From an uncultured Rubritalea sp. (GTDB lineage Bacteria > Verrucomicrobiota > Verrucomicrobiia > Verrucomicrobiales > Akkermansiaceae), in assembly GCA_937981665.1 (NCBI GenBank), contig CALJOJ010000008.1, forward strand, positions 1 to 47,141: DNA of 47,141 bases, in the 5' to 3' direction. Positions 8,179 to 17,019 of this stretch are shown here, in pieces. The position numbers and the translations under genes are program-made. The notes under the pieces were generated by a model, which did not search any database, was not told where the DNA came from, and worked only from the letters and a program-made list of their open reading frames with translations. The stretch's first letter is position 1, and every line of letters starts with the position of its first letter.

Positions 8179-9210
8179 TTAGGGAGCTGGTTTCTCGATG
8201 ACTCTTACGCCTTCTTGAGTAACGACCTTACCGATGATAGTACCGCCATTACCTGCGTTGAGGATGGTGTCTGCATCTTCTGGAGCGACGATGCATACCC
8301 AACCTATCCCCATGTTGAAGGTGTGGAATTTATCATCCGCATCGATGAATTCGAAGAGCTTACGCATTGGCGCATTATCCCAGTATGGGATTTCAAGATC
8401 AGCACCGAGTCCCTGGAAGAGGCGCTCAAGGTTCTCTGGTAAACCACCGCCAGTGATGTGGGCGTATGCTTTAGGGATGACACCTGCCGCTTTTACGTCA
8501 TTCACCACATCGTGGTAGAGGCGAGTAGGGGCGAGGAGTGATACGATTTCTTCTTTCGTGAAAAGGTCAGGATTTTCAGCAAGCACGCGGCGGATAAGGC
8601 TCCAGCCGTTTGCGTGTGGACCATCAGATCCGTAGCCTACGAGGATGTCGCCTTCCTTCAGAGTAGTAGGATCTATCATCTCTGGCTTCTCAGCACATCC
8701 GATGCAGAAACCTGCAAGCTCGATCACGTCTTCTGGAACGATGCCTGGCATCTCAGCAGTCTCGCCACCAGCGAGAATACAACCACATGATTCTAGGTAA
8801 TCACACATTCCTGAGATGAGTTCCGTGATCATTGGCTTGTCCAGAGTAGCGATGCCGATGTAGTCGAGGAACATCAATGGATCACCACCAGTGGTAATGA
8901 TGTCATTCACACTCATTGCTACGAGGTCCTTACCCGCGCCCGCGTATTCACCGTGCTCTAGTTGAACTTCCAGCTTAGTGCCCACACCATCACATCCAGT
9001 GACGATGACGGGTTGCTTGTATTCACTGAGATCAAAAGCAGCAGCAAACAGGCCAAAGGCACCGTGTAGCTTACGCTGTTGTTGAGTTCTTCTCACGTGT
9101 GTACCAATGTCGCCAACGAGTGCAGCTGCCTCGCGTGTGTCGACTCCAGATTCCTTATAAGTTAGCTTGCCTGACATAGTCTGTGGCTGACTTGTAACAC
9201 TCAGGTGCAA
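8179..9210 (-). CDS. purM: Phosphoribosylformylglycinamidine cyclo-ligase (AIR synthetase)
   Basis: PurM closes the imidazole ring of FGAM in an ATP-dependent step of purine synthesis. The 343-residue length is normal. Landmarks include TGCDGVGTKLEVQ, DLVAMSVNDIITTGGDPLMFLDYI, GGETAEMPG and AHITGGGLPENL, all typical of the family. It is the first gene of a purM-purF transcription unit. The start at 9210 (MHLSVTSQPQTMSGKLTY) may be early, because ATG 9177 (MSGKLTYKESGVD) is closer to the usual N-terminus. Confidence 0.94.
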   Translation of the reverse strand: MHLSVTSQPQTMSGKLTYKESGVDTREAAALVGDIGTHVRRTQQQRKLHGAFGLFAAAFDLSEYKQPVIVTGCDGVGTKLEVQLEHGEYAGAGKDLVAMSVNDIITTGGDPLMFLDYIGIATLDKPMITELISGMCDYLESCGCILAGGETAEMPGIVPEDVIELAGFCIGCAEKPEMIDPTTLKEGDILVGYGSDGPHANGWSLIRRVLAENPDLFTKEEIVSLLAPTRLYHDVVNDVKAAGVIPKAYAHITGGGLPENLERLFQGLGADLEIPYWDNAPMRKLFEFIDADDKFHTFNMGIGWVCIVAPEDADTILNAGNGGTIIGKVVTQEGVRVIEKPAP

Positions 9211-9402
9211 AGTGGCAAGCCCATAGCTGATAAAATGCCGAGATTTGACTAAGCTGTTGCTAGTGAATGGATGAATGGTGAAAGGGAAGGGTGGAGGTCT
9301 TTCCCAAAGGTAAGGATTTGTGAAATAATAATGGGGGCGGGGGGAGGTGAACCGACCCCAGGAGGTAGGTGAGATGTCTTCAGTCGGTTTTAATTTAGAT
9401 TT

Positions 9403-9846
9403 TTACCACTTTTTGTATGGGAGGAATTTACCATTCATGGTCACTACTACACGATCGCCTTTAGGATCTTCTTGTTTTGTTATGTCGCATGTGAAGTCAA
9501 TGGCGCTCATGATGCCGTCACCGAATTGCTCATGAATGCATTCTTTGATGGCTCCACCGTAAACGTATGCAATCTCATAAAAGCGGTAGATAAGTGGATC
9601 TTTAGAAACAAGATCTGTGTCCATCGCTTTCATCGGGCAAGTGGTGAGAGCTGTGATAGTGTCTTCCCCTAGATCAAGATAGGTGCATAGCTTCGTGGCG
9701 TCTTCTTTATTAAGGCTGTTTTGTCCTAAGCAGGCTGAGGAGGTGAAGACATTTGATAGCCCTATCTCGTTACCGATATCTTCCCAAGTAGCGCCTTTTT
9801 TTAATTTAGCTGCGAATATAGTTTCGGTCATTTCTAGTTTAGTCAT
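9403..9846 (-). CDS. cynS: Cyanate hydratase (cyanase)
   Basis: Cyanase converts cyanate and bicarbonate into ammonia and carbon dioxide. The protein is 147 residues, close to the usual 150-156. Catalytic residues R88 and E91 (YRFYEI) and S114 (GIMSAIDF) are each offset by 8 from E. coli R96, E99 and S122. The N-terminal helical domain and the C-terminal FLPYKKW-type end are present. A transporter of the formate/nitrite family lies nearby on the same strand, which suggests uptake or export of a small anion linked to nitrogen supply. Confidence 0.93.
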   Translation of the reverse strand: MTKLEMTETIFAAKLKKGATWEDIGNEIGLSNVFTSSACLGQNSLNKEDATKLCTYLDLGEDTITALTTCPMKAMDTDLVSKDPLIYRFYEIAYVYGGAIKECIHEQFGDGIMSAIDFTCDITKQEDPKGDRVVVTMNGKFLPYKKW

Positions 9847-9911
9847 TTTATTATAGGTTGGTTTGTTGGATTATGAAAGTTTGATTCTGAGTTCAGATCG
9901 GTATATTTTTA

Positions 9912-10133
9912 CTACTTTTTTGATGTTTGTTTGAAGGCTTTTAAAAGGACGTAGATGCACCAAATAACGAAAAAGAAAGCAACTACGAGCTTTAAAGGTA
10001 AGCCTCGTTTCCATGAGAAAAGGGGTGTGGAGGTTAATTTGTTTTTTATCTTCATGATTGCTACGGATACTTGAGGCGTTAGGTGTTGTTCATGTTTCTC
10101 CCAAATCCCACTGTTGTATTTGCTAATAGCCAT
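9912..10133 (-). CDS. Small membrane protein, unknown
   Basis: This 73-residue product has a hydrophilic N-terminal half and one likely membrane helix (LVVAFFFVIWCIYVLL), ending in a basic tail. It lies between cynS and the formate/nitrite-type transporter. No family was recognised and no clear ribosome binding site was seen, so it may not be a real gene. Confidence 0.4.
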   Translation of the reverse strand: MAISKYNSGIWEKHEQHLTPQVSVAIMKIKNKLTSTPLFSWKRGLPLKLVVAFFFVIWCIYVLLKAFKQTSKK

Positions 10134-10248
10134 ATGATATGTAGAGCATCTAATGTGCCGTCTTCACGGACACTTATTCATATGAGTTATTAGCTATATT
10201 AATTGGTATAACTTAGGGTTCATCATTGGATGTCATTTAGTATAAATA

Positions 10249-10279
10249 AAAAGCGACTCAGTAAAACTGAGTCGCTTTT
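10249..10279 (-). terminator. Strong rho-independent terminator of the transporter gene
   Basis: A perfect 13-bp stem (10249-10261 with 10267-10279) has a 5-nt loop, TAAAA, and is preceded on the plus strand by an A-rich run. On the minus strand this reads as a GC-containing hairpin followed by T residues, 35 bp after the transporter stop. It is close to symmetric and could act in both directions. Confidence 0.88.
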
Positions 10280-10313
10280 GCAGGGATTGTTGTTAATTGT
10301 TGTAGATTTCTTC

Positions 10314-11147
10314 TTAAGATTCAGCTTCTGGTTTAGATGACTTGCTCTCTTTATAATAGGTGTAGTAGATAGGAAGACCTACGAAGCCTAGGCCTCCGAT
10401 GATGTTACCAATTACAGTAGGGATTTCATTCCAGATGAAGAACTCAGTGACTGAGAAGTCAGCACCCATTGACATAGCGAATGGGAATAGGAACATATTT
10501 ACTACAGCGTGCTCGAAGATCATGAAGAAGAAGCACATGATAGGTGCCCACATACAGAAGAATTTACCAATGGTGGACTGAGCGTATAGTGCTCCGATGA
10601 CTCCCATGCAGACCATCCAGTTACAGAGAACGCCGCGAACCAAGCATGTGAACCATCCGGCGGTTTCATAATTAGCGAATCCAAGTGTTCTGCCTTCACC
10701 GATTTTTGACATTTGTGCGTGGAAGGCAGGAAGGATCTCTTCGGTAGTTCCTGAGTAGCCATATCTTACACTGAATGATGCGAGGAAGACTACTAATAGT
10801 GCTCCTGCAAAGTTAGAGAAGAAAACGAGTGTCCAGTTACGGAGTACTTTGGCCCATGTGCAGCCTGGGTTTTTGTTGATGACTGGGAGTGGTGCCAGGC
10901 AGAACACACCAGTAATCAGATCAAATTTCATCATGTTCAGCATGATGAAGCCAATGGGGAATAGAATAGCGGCAAAAACTAAGCTTCCGGTCTTTAGTAG
11001 AACAGTTAAAGCGAAGAAGGCTGCGAGGGTGAGGATGGCGCCAGCCCCGATCCCTCTAATGATAGTGTCTTTAGTAGACATGAAAAGTTTTTCTTCACCG
11101 ACTGCTACCATTTTTTTAGCCAGTTCTCGAGGTTGTAGGTAATCCAT
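10314..11147 (-). CDS. Formate/nitrite transporter family protein
   Basis: This 277-residue inner-membrane protein has six likely membrane helices, matching the FocA/NirC pentameric channel family. Landmarks include GIGAGAILTLAAFFAL, FPIGFIMLNMMKFDLITG, NWTLVFFSNFAGALL and a loop FEHAVVNMFLFPFAM with the conserved pore histidine and asparagine. Family members carry formate, nitrite or similar small anions. The substrate is not readable from sequence; the nearby cyanase makes nitrite, cyanate or bicarbonate worth considering. It ends at a strong terminator. Confidence 0.85.
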   Translation of the reverse strand: MDYLQPRELAKKMVAVGEEKLFMSTKDTIIRGIGAGAILTLAAFFALTVLLKTGSLVFAAILFPIGFIMLNMMKFDLITGVFCLAPLPVINKNPGCTWAKVLRNWTLVFFSNFAGALLVVFLASFSVRYGYSGTTEEILPAFHAQMSKIGEGRTLGFANYETAGWFTCLVRGVLCNWMVCMGVIGALYAQSTIGKFFCMWAPIMCFFFMIFEHAVVNMFLFPFAMSMGADFSVTEFFIWNEIPTVIGNIIGGLGFVGLPIYYTYYKESKSSKPEAES

Positions 11148-11499
11148 AATATGTGTTATTGTTTAGGTGTGTGATTTGTTAAGTAGCTGATTAATCTGAT
11201 CAGCTGTTGAAGTCTACTAAAGCAATCGTCGTGCCGTCACCTTGTGATTCACTTTCTGCATTTTATGAATTATGATCATATGAATTTAAAGTAGCCCATT
11301 ATGGAGGCAGGGGCAGGGGGCTATATATTAAGATAGAGGGTTCTATAGCTGGTTTTTCTATCTGCTAGGTTAGTTAGGGGTAGGAGGTTGTTGCTGATGA
11401 ATACGGTGAGTAGACCGACGGCTGTGCCCCAGAAGAAGATGAAAAAGGGTAGATGAGAAAGGTTGCTCTGTGCTTTTTTGTTGGTTTCTGGGAAACAAA
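11148..11499. other. Non-coding gap with a possible hydrophobic minus-strand ORF
   Basis: This stretch lies between the transporter start and the tsf terminator, so it should hold the transporter promoter. On the minus strand a frame ending at TAG 11321-11323 is open back to about 11500 and reads like a membrane segment (PFFIFFWGTAVGLLTVFISN followed by LADRKTSYRTLYLNI). It has no ATG and begins in the terminator. It may be a degraded gene remnant. Confidence 0.3.
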
Positions 11500-11534
11500 A
11501 AACCTTTACCTCTTTTTGAAAGGGGTAAAGGTTT
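11500..11534 (-). terminator. Terminator of rpsB-tsf
   Basis: An inverted repeat of about 14 bp (ACCTTTACCTCTTT with AAAGGGGTAAAGGT, one G-U pair) has a tiny loop. On the minus strand it is followed by a T-rich run. It sits 34 bp after the tsf stop and fits a rho-independent terminator. Confidence 0.88.
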
Positions 11535-11567
11535 GAGAGTTATTTCTTTTAAGCTGCGGGGAGCTTA

Positions 11568-12431
11568 TTAGATGCTGAAGCGCTTGTAGCGTGAGATGGT
11601 GAGGGTGTCACCAAGGTCTTTGCCTTTTGCTGCTAGGAGCTTGCTGATGCTGAGGTCAGGATCCTTAACGAATGCTTGCTCAGTGAGTACTTGCTCGCTG
11701 TAGAACTTGTTGATTTTACCAACGAGGATCTTCTCGATGATGGCTTCTGGCTTACCGTCTGCAAGGAGTTGCTTGCGGTTAACGTCGTTCTCTTCTTCAA
11801 TCACTGTTCCATCGATGTCGTCGCGTGAGAGACCAGCAGGGTTAGCTGCTGCGATGTGGAGTGTGATGTCTTTTAGAAGTGTTGTGAAGTCATCGCTCTT
11901 AGCTGAGTCTGGGTTTCCGCAAGCTACTTCGAGGAGTACGCCTACTTTACCACCCATGTGGATGTATGATGCGACAGCTCCGTCACCAGAAACTTCAAAG
12001 CGTGATAGCTCAGAAATCTTGATTACTTCACCGAGCTCAGCGAACTTAGCGCCGAGTGCGTTTTCTACAGTACCTTCGCCGAATGAGACTGCGAGAGCGT
12101 CTTCTGCGTTAGTCACGTCGCTGTTAGCGACTGCTTCGAGGATCTCTGCAACCCAAGCTTGGAATGCATCGTTCTTAGCAACGAAGTCAGTCTCACAGTT
12201 AATCACTGCAAGGATGCCTGACTTACCACATGAAGCAACGTGAGTGGCAACGATGCCCTCAGATGTCTCACGGTCTGCACGGTCACTACGCTTTGCTTCA
12301 CCTTTTTCGCGGAGAAGTTTAGCAGCAGCTTCGAGGTCGCCGTTAGTCTCTGTTAGAGCTTTCTTGCAAGCCATCATGCCTGCACTTGTTTGTTTACGCA
12401 GTTCTGACACTGCTTTTGCTGAAATAGCCAT
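11568..12431 (-). CDS. tsf: Translation elongation factor Ts
   Basis: EF-Ts exchanges GDP for GTP on EF-Tu. The N-terminal VSELRKQTSAGMMACKKALTETNGDLEAAAKLLREKG is the conserved UBA-like domain, and CETDFVAKNDAF is the signature of the Tu-binding core. The 287-residue length is normal. It lies 30 bp downstream of rpsB, the classic arrangement, and is followed by a strong terminator. Confidence 0.96.
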   Translation of the reverse strand: MAISAKAVSELRKQTSAGMMACKKALTETNGDLEAAAKLLREKGEAKRSDRADRETSEGIVATHVASCGKSGILAVINCETDFVAKNDAFQAWVAEILEAVANSDVTNAEDALAVSFGEGTVENALGAKFAELGEVIKISELSRFEVSGDGAVASYIHMGGKVGVLLEVACGNPDSAKSDDFTTLLKDITLHIAAANPAGLSRDDIDGTVIEEENDVNRKQLLADGKPEAIIEKILVGKINKFYSEQVLTEQAFVKDPDLSISKLLAAKGKDLGDTLTISRYKRFSI

Positions 12432-12461
12432 AGTATTAGTATGAATTAGATCTGGGTGAAA

Positions 12462-13145
12462 TTATCCTTTTTTCGCGACTACGATAGAGTCAACGAGGTT
12501 CTGAAGGATGATACGAATAGAGCGGACAGCGTCGTCGTTTCCTGGGATTGGGTAGTCAACTTTTGCTGGATCAGCATTTGTGTCAACGATAGCGATCACT
12601 GGGATGTTTAGGCGGCGAGCTTCAGCTACTGCGATAGTCTCACGTGCTGAGTCAACGATGACGATAGCGTCAGGGAGCTTCTCCATGTCGCGTACACCGT
12701 CAAGGTTACGGAAGAGCTTCTCACGCTCACGTCCGAGTGCTGCGAGTTCTTTCTTAGACATTGCTTTGAACTCAGCTGACTTTTCGATGTCCTCAAGGTA
12801 TTTGAGGCGCTCTACTGAACGGCGGATGGTAGAGAGGTTAGTGAGTGTGCCACCGAGCCAACGATGATTTACGTAGTACTGACCAGCAGCGCCAGCAGCT
12901 TCTTTAACAGCTTCTTGAGCTTGGCGCTTACATCCTACGAAGAGGATTTTCTTGCCTTTGCTTGTTAGTTCAGTGAGGAATTCACTTGCTTTATCGAGAC
13001 GTTGAACGGTCTGCTCGAGGTCGATGATGTAGATTCCACCTTTGTCCTTCATGAGGAAAGGCTTCATTTTCGGGTTCCATTTGCGCGTTTGGTGTCCGTA
13101 ATGAACGCCTGCGTCAACCATCTCTTTAATTAGTTCGTTAATCAT
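12462..13145 (-). CDS. rpsB: 30S ribosomal protein uS2
   Basis: This 227-residue protein carries the S2 landmarks VHYGHQTRKWNPKMKPFL, VGCKRQAQEAVKEAA, HRWLGGTLTNLSTIRRSV and PVIAIVDTNADPAKVDYPIPGNDDA. It is part of the small ribosomal subunit. It forms an operon with tsf. A stem-loop lies in its 5' leader and could serve in regulation. Confidence 0.97.
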   Translation of the reverse strand: MINELIKEMVDAGVHYGHQTRKWNPKMKPFLMKDKGGIYIIDLEQTVQRLDKASEFLTELTSKGKKILFVGCKRQAQEAVKEAAGAAGQYYVNHRWLGGTLTNLSTIRRSVERLKYLEDIEKSAEFKAMSKKELAALGREREKLFRNLDGVRDMEKLPDAIVIVDSARETIAVAEARRLNIPVIAIVDTNADPAKVDYPIPGNDDAVRSIRIILQNLVDSIVVAKKG

Positions 13146-13159
13146 GTTGTATATGTTTC

Positions 13160-13181
13160 GCTTATCTTGATTCAGATAAGC
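13160..13181 (-). promoter_or_regulatory. Stem-loop in the rpsB leader
   Basis: An 8-bp perfect inverted repeat (GCTTATCT with AGATAAGC) with a 6-nt loop lies 15 bp upstream of the rpsB start. On the plus strand it is followed by seven T residues, but no plus-strand gene ends here. On the minus strand it would sit in the rpsB leader, just upstream of the start, where S2 autoregulation acts in other bacteria. Function is inferred. Confidence 0.4.
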
Positions 13182-13422
13182 ATTTTTTTGTGTGAAAAGC
13201 CCGTCGCATTTAAGTTCCTCGCTTGCCAGTACTTTTCGTTTTTATGCTACGGCTAAAAACAAGCGCGGCTTCCCTTAACCTTTAGGCCATGTTTAGACAA
13301 GTAAATTAAGACAAAGTTGGTGGTTTTTCTTATGTTAGTTAAGTTGTTCAAAGTAAATAGGAGATGTTGCTAGTGTGGTAAATGTGGTTGAGGTGCTTGA
13401 CGTGGAGTGGAGGGGAGATTAT

Positions 13423-14016
13423 GTGTGCAGCATGAATATTTCAGAGACAGCAGCACTGATCGCGCATCGTAGGAGTGTGAAGCCTATTGATATGGATGCG
13501 GATAGGGAGATCACGGATGGGGTATGGCAGACACTTATCGAGTGTGCTAACTGGGCGCCTAGTCATGGTCATACTGAGCCGTGGAAATTTATAATCTACC
13601 GTGGTAGCAGTAGGCAACAGCTGGCTGGAGCACTTCAGGATGCGTATAAGGCAGATACTTCACCGACAGAATTTAAACCTGAGAAGCATGAGAAGATGGG
13701 TAAGAACCCGCTCTATGCTCATGCTGTCATCGCGGTGGTGATGAAGCGTGGTGATAAGCCGAAGGTCCCTGTGCTGGAGGAGATAGAGGCGGTGGCTTGT
13801 GCGGTGCAGAATATGCATTTGGCTGCATCGGCAGCGGGGCTTGGTCTTTTCTGGTCATCACCAGCGGTTACGTATGGGGAAAAATTTGCTGAGTATTTAG
13901 ATCTCGGTGAAGAGGATAAGTGTCTGGGTCTGCTCTATGTGGGCTGGCCGAAGGAGGGCAAGGAGTGGCCGAAGGGTGTGAGGAGACCAGCGATGGATAA
14001 AGTGGTCTGGAAGTAG
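13423..14016 (+). CDS. Nitroreductase family protein
   Basis: This protein of about 197 residues fits the FMN-dependent nitroreductase fold: an early RRSVKP motif, ANWAPSHGHTEPWKFIIYRG for flavin binding, and AVQNMHLAASAAGLGLFWSS for the central helix. The Y-V-G-W-P near the C-terminus is also typical. The GTG at 13423 is preceded at 5 nt by AGGGGAG; ATG 13432 is the other good choice, and an in-frame GTG at 13375 looks too early. The physiological substrate is unknown. uvrC follows 22 bp downstream. Confidence 0.85.
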   Translation: MCSMNISETAALIAHRRSVKPIDMDADREITDGVWQTLIECANWAPSHGHTEPWKFIIYRGSSRQQLAGALQDAYKADTSPTEFKPEKHEKMGKNPLYAHAVIAVVMKRGDKPKVPVLEEIEAVACAVQNMHLAASAAGLGLFWSSPAVTYGEKFAEYLDLGEEDKCLGLLYVGWPKEGKEWPKGVRRPAMDKVVWK

Positions 14017-14038
14017 TGGATTCATCTAGACGATAAGC

Positions 14039-15589
14039 ATGTCAAAGATACCTGAACTACGAGCAAGAATGCATACTGTCCCGCTGAAGCCGGGGGTGTA
14101 TATCATGCGCGATAGACTGGGGCATGTTATCTATGTGGGTAAGGCGAAAATGTTACGGAAGCGGCTCGGCTCGTATTTTATCCCGTCTAAGAAGAAACGT
14201 GCGGATCTGAAAACTCGCGCGCTGTTAGATTCTGTCTGGGACTTCGAGACGCATACGGTGCGGAATGAAGAGGAGGCTCTTATTCTGGAGGAGAAGCTGA
14301 TCAAGCAATACCGTCCGCGTTATAATATAGCGCTCAAGGATGATAAGCGTTACTTCCTGGTGAAGATAGATCTCAGTGCGAAGTATCCTGTTTTTAAGCT
14401 GTGCCGCATCCGCCGGGGTGATGGTTATAAGTACTTTGGACCGTTCGTGCATGGTAGTGCATTGATCGCTACGCTGGACTGGATCAATAAGGAATTTGGG
14501 ATCTGGACGCAGGCTCCGAAGGAGGAGGGAGATCCGGCTTATAAGGAGGTGGGTGAGGTGCTGAATCGCCGATATGGTGAGCAGTATGTGGGCGAGGTCT
14601 CTGAAGATGAGTACCGTGAGCGGGTCAATGATGCGTGTGATCTGCTGAATGGAAAAGGTAGGCGTGGGAACGTGAATAGGCTGAAGGAGGAGATGGATGT
14701 GGCGGCTCAGGAGATGGATTTTGAAAAGGCGGCGGAGCTTCGTGATGTCATCGATAATCTAGAGAAGACTACGATCAAGGCACGTCAGTTCGCCCATGCT
14801 AAGTCTATCCCAACTCAGGTGCTGCCAGCTGAAGATTTAGCGGAGCTGGGAGATTATTTGCGACTTCCTAGAGCGCCTGGGATCATGGAGTGTTTTGATA
14901 TTTCAAATGTTTCATCGACTCATAGTGTGGCGTCTATGGTGCGCTTCCTGAATGGTGCGCCGGATAACTCTAACTACAGGAGATACCGGATAAAGACGGT
15001 GGATGGGCAGGATGATTTCGCATCGATGGCTGAGGTTGTTAGACGTAGGTATGCGCGGATATTACAGGAGAGTATGAAGGCTAATCCTGAGCATGCTGAC
15101 TCACAGGAGGATCTAACAGAACTGCTGTATCGTTTACGTGCTGAGGGGAGTAGTCCTATCGCTCTGCCGGATCTAGTGATCGTGGATGGTGGTAAAGGTC
15201 AGCTTTCTGCCGCTTATGCGGAGTTAAAGAAAATGGGTCTGCATAATGTGCCTATCATTGGCTTGGCGAAGCAGCACGAGGAAATTTTCTTCCCTGGTAA
15301 TAGTACGTCACTACGGATAGCTCATCATCAGGGAGCGCTGAAGCTCATGCAGCGGATCCGTGATGAGGCGCACCGATATGCTAATCTCTATAATGAATTA
15401 TTACTCAAGCAGCGTATGCGCGAGAGCTTGCTGGATGACTGTCCAGGGATGACGGAGCTGCGTAAGAATGCGCTTTTGAAGAAATTTGGATCTATTCCGA
15501 AGCTGAAGAAGGCTACTCAGAAGGAGATAGAGGCGACGCCAGGAATAGGAACTCTGACAGCGGAAAAGATCATTCATTTTTTACATTAG
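14039..15589 (+). CDS. uvrC: UvrC excinuclease subunit, short form
   Basis: UvrC makes both incisions in nucleotide excision repair. Domains in order: GIY-YIG nuclease (PGVYIMRDRLGHVIYVGKAK, about residues 18-37), UVR helix pair (LKEEMDVAAQEMDFEKAAELRD, about 220-241), RNase H-like nuclease (ECFDISN and VIVDGGKGQLSAA) and a C-terminal helix-hairpin-helix (TPGIGTLTAEKI). At 516 residues it is shorter than the usual 600 or so. The CxYxxIxxCxxPC-type cysteine segment that binds an iron-sulfur cluster in E. coli UvrC is not present where expected. Confidence 0.9.
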   Translation: MSKIPELRARMHTVPLKPGVYIMRDRLGHVIYVGKAKMLRKRLGSYFIPSKKKRADLKTRALLDSVWDFETHTVRNEEEALILEEKLIKQYRPRYNIALKDDKRYFLVKIDLSAKYPVFKLCRIRRGDGYKYFGPFVHGSALIATLDWINKEFGIWTQAPKEEGDPAYKEVGEVLNRRYGEQYVGEVSEDEYRERVNDACDLLNGKGRRGNVNRLKEEMDVAAQEMDFEKAAELRDVIDNLEKTTIKARQFAHAKSIPTQVLPAEDLAELGDYLRLPRAPGIMECFDISNVSSTHSVASMVRFLNGAPDNSNYRRYRIKTVDGQDDFASMAEVVRRRYARILQESMKANPEHADSQEDLTELLYRLRAEGSSPIALPDLVIVDGGKGQLSAAYAELKKMGLHNVPIIGLAKQHEEIFFPGNSTSLRIAHHQGALKLMQRIRDEAHRYANLYNELLLKQRMRESLLDDCPGMTELRKNALLKKFGSIPKLKKATQKEIEATPGIGTLTAEKIIHFLH

Positions 15590-15774
15590 GTTTTGGGATG
15601 GTAGGTTCTTGCGCTGTGCTTCCAGCATAGCTGTGCGTTGTGTAAATGTATCTAGGGCTTAAGCGCAAGGCTTTGCAACTGATCTCCTTTCAGGAGATTG
15701 AAGGGGGACTTCTGTAGACTAATGATGATTGATTACTGTTGAAAGATTCAATAACGGGTAATTACAAAAACCGT
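15590..15774. other. Convergent intergenic region with a 7-bp hairpin
   Basis: The uvrC and acyltransferase genes end toward each other here. An inverted repeat ATCTCCT/AGGAGAT (15682-15688 with 15692-15698, loop TTC) is the only clear structure. It lacks a T run, so I do not call it a terminator. Confidence 0.4.
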
Positions 15775-16890
15775 TTAGGTCTGTGGCTTTCGAGTCAGGG
15801 TCTTTCTGAGTTTTTGATCTATCCAGTATGAAACTGTTGCCCAGAGGATGACGAAGAGGATGAATTCTGAGCAGTAATAGAGACTTTTCCACCATAGTGG
15901 GTCATCTTCAGCTCCGTTTAGGGAGGGGCGTCTAAGGTAGCCATTACAGAGGAAGATGTAGATGGATATCTGGCCGATGTAGCGGAGAGTGTTGTCGAAA
16001 ATATTTATTTTGCTGAGCTTACTTGCTGTGATGCGGAGGAGTGGGACGAGTAGGATGGTCATCCAGAATGCGGCGGCTATCCATAGAGTTCCGTGCCAAT
16101 TTCCGGTGACGAACATGAGTGCAGCAAGGACGAATGCCCAGAGAGGGATGGTGAGCTTCTTGAAGTGCGCTCCCAGCATGCCTAGTGCGCAGATGTCAAG
16201 GTGGCCGAGGATGGTGTGATTAAAATGACAGTGAAATGTGTGCCGGAAGCTATCGCCAAAGTAGTACTCTGCTAAAATAGAGCTGAGCGCAATTCCTCCT
16301 AATATGAGTGGGCGCTTGGCGGTGTTCATTAGTGGTATTTTAAACAATAGAGGGGCGATGAGGTAGAACTGTACGATGACGCCGATGAACCACCATGGCC
16401 CGATCGGCTTGTAGATGTTATCTGGAATGAAGTTGGATATGCCAAACATCTGGCGCACTAATTTGGCTCCATCTTCTTCGACGGTCTGGATGAATCCGTA
16501 ATGAGAGCTGTAGTAAATGAACATCCCTATAGCTGCGATGAATATAGCGGGGTATAGGGCTAGCAGTCTACGTTTCACATAGGTCCACCAGCTCGGTGGG
16601 TTCTTGCTGAAATTTAAAACCGCTCCGTAGCCAGAGAGAAAGAAGAAGATCTGGACGCCATAGTGACCGAGGTAGGAGAAAAGGATTCTTACTGAGTCGG
16701 TCGGCGAGTTACAGATGCCATCTACGAATGCGCGGTATTTCTTAGAGGAGTATGAGAACTCATTTTCACCGGGGGTATCCATGACTAGGTGGAGGAAATT
16801 ATGCGCGATGATCATCAGGATGGCCAGTGCGCGAATCTTGTAGCTCTCAGTTAGGCTGATCTCGCGCCATTGATAGGAGGGGATTCTCAT
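15775..16890 (-). CDS. Acyltransferase 3 family membrane protein (OafA/YrhL type)
   Basis: This 371-residue integral membrane protein has about ten hydrophobic segments. The N-terminal RALAILMIIAHNFLH is the conserved first helix of acyltransferase-3 proteins, with the histidine needed for acyl transfer. GYGAVLNFSKNPPSWWTYVKRRLLALYPA matches the second conserved block (SGYxxxxxxxR...R..RLxP). Such enzymes add acetyl or other acyl groups to sugars of surface polysaccharides. The substrate is unknown. It is divergent from pheT across about 130 bp. Confidence 0.82.
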   Translation of the reverse strand: MRIPSYQWREISLTESYKIRALAILMIIAHNFLHLVMDTPGENEFSYSSKKYRAFVDGICNSPTDSVRILFSYLGHYGVQIFFFLSGYGAVLNFSKNPPSWWTYVKRRLLALYPAIFIAAIGMFIYYSSHYGFIQTVEEDGAKLVRQMFGISNFIPDNIYKPIGPWWFIGVIVQFYLIAPLLFKIPLMNTAKRPLILGGIALSSILAEYYFGDSFRHTFHCHFNHTILGHLDICALGMLGAHFKKLTIPLWAFVLAALMFVTGNWHGTLWIAAAFWMTILLVPLLRITASKLSKINIFDNTLRYIGQISIYIFLCNGYLRRPSLNGAEDDPLWWKSLYYCSEFILFVILWATVSYWIDQKLRKTLTRKPQT

Positions 16891-17019
16891 GATAGTGGTA
16901 GGAGAGTTGTTATTAATCCTTCACTTAGCAAGCTCATAGTATCCATACTGGAAGGCTCTTGACTTTTTCGCTGATGCTGGCAATCAAGTGCCTGTAAATT
17001 TTAACACCATATATAAACC

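Noticed and set aside
8176-8518. Plus-strand ORFs opposite purM
   Set aside because: They overlap the well-supported purM gene in antisense.
9339-9365. G-rich stretch upstream of purM as a possible quadruplex
   Set aside because: Only two long G runs are present, too few for a convincing four-run motif.
11707-12444. Long plus-strand ORFs opposite tsf
   Set aside because: They are antisense shadows of a certain gene, with Ser/Arg-rich compositions typical of antisense frames.
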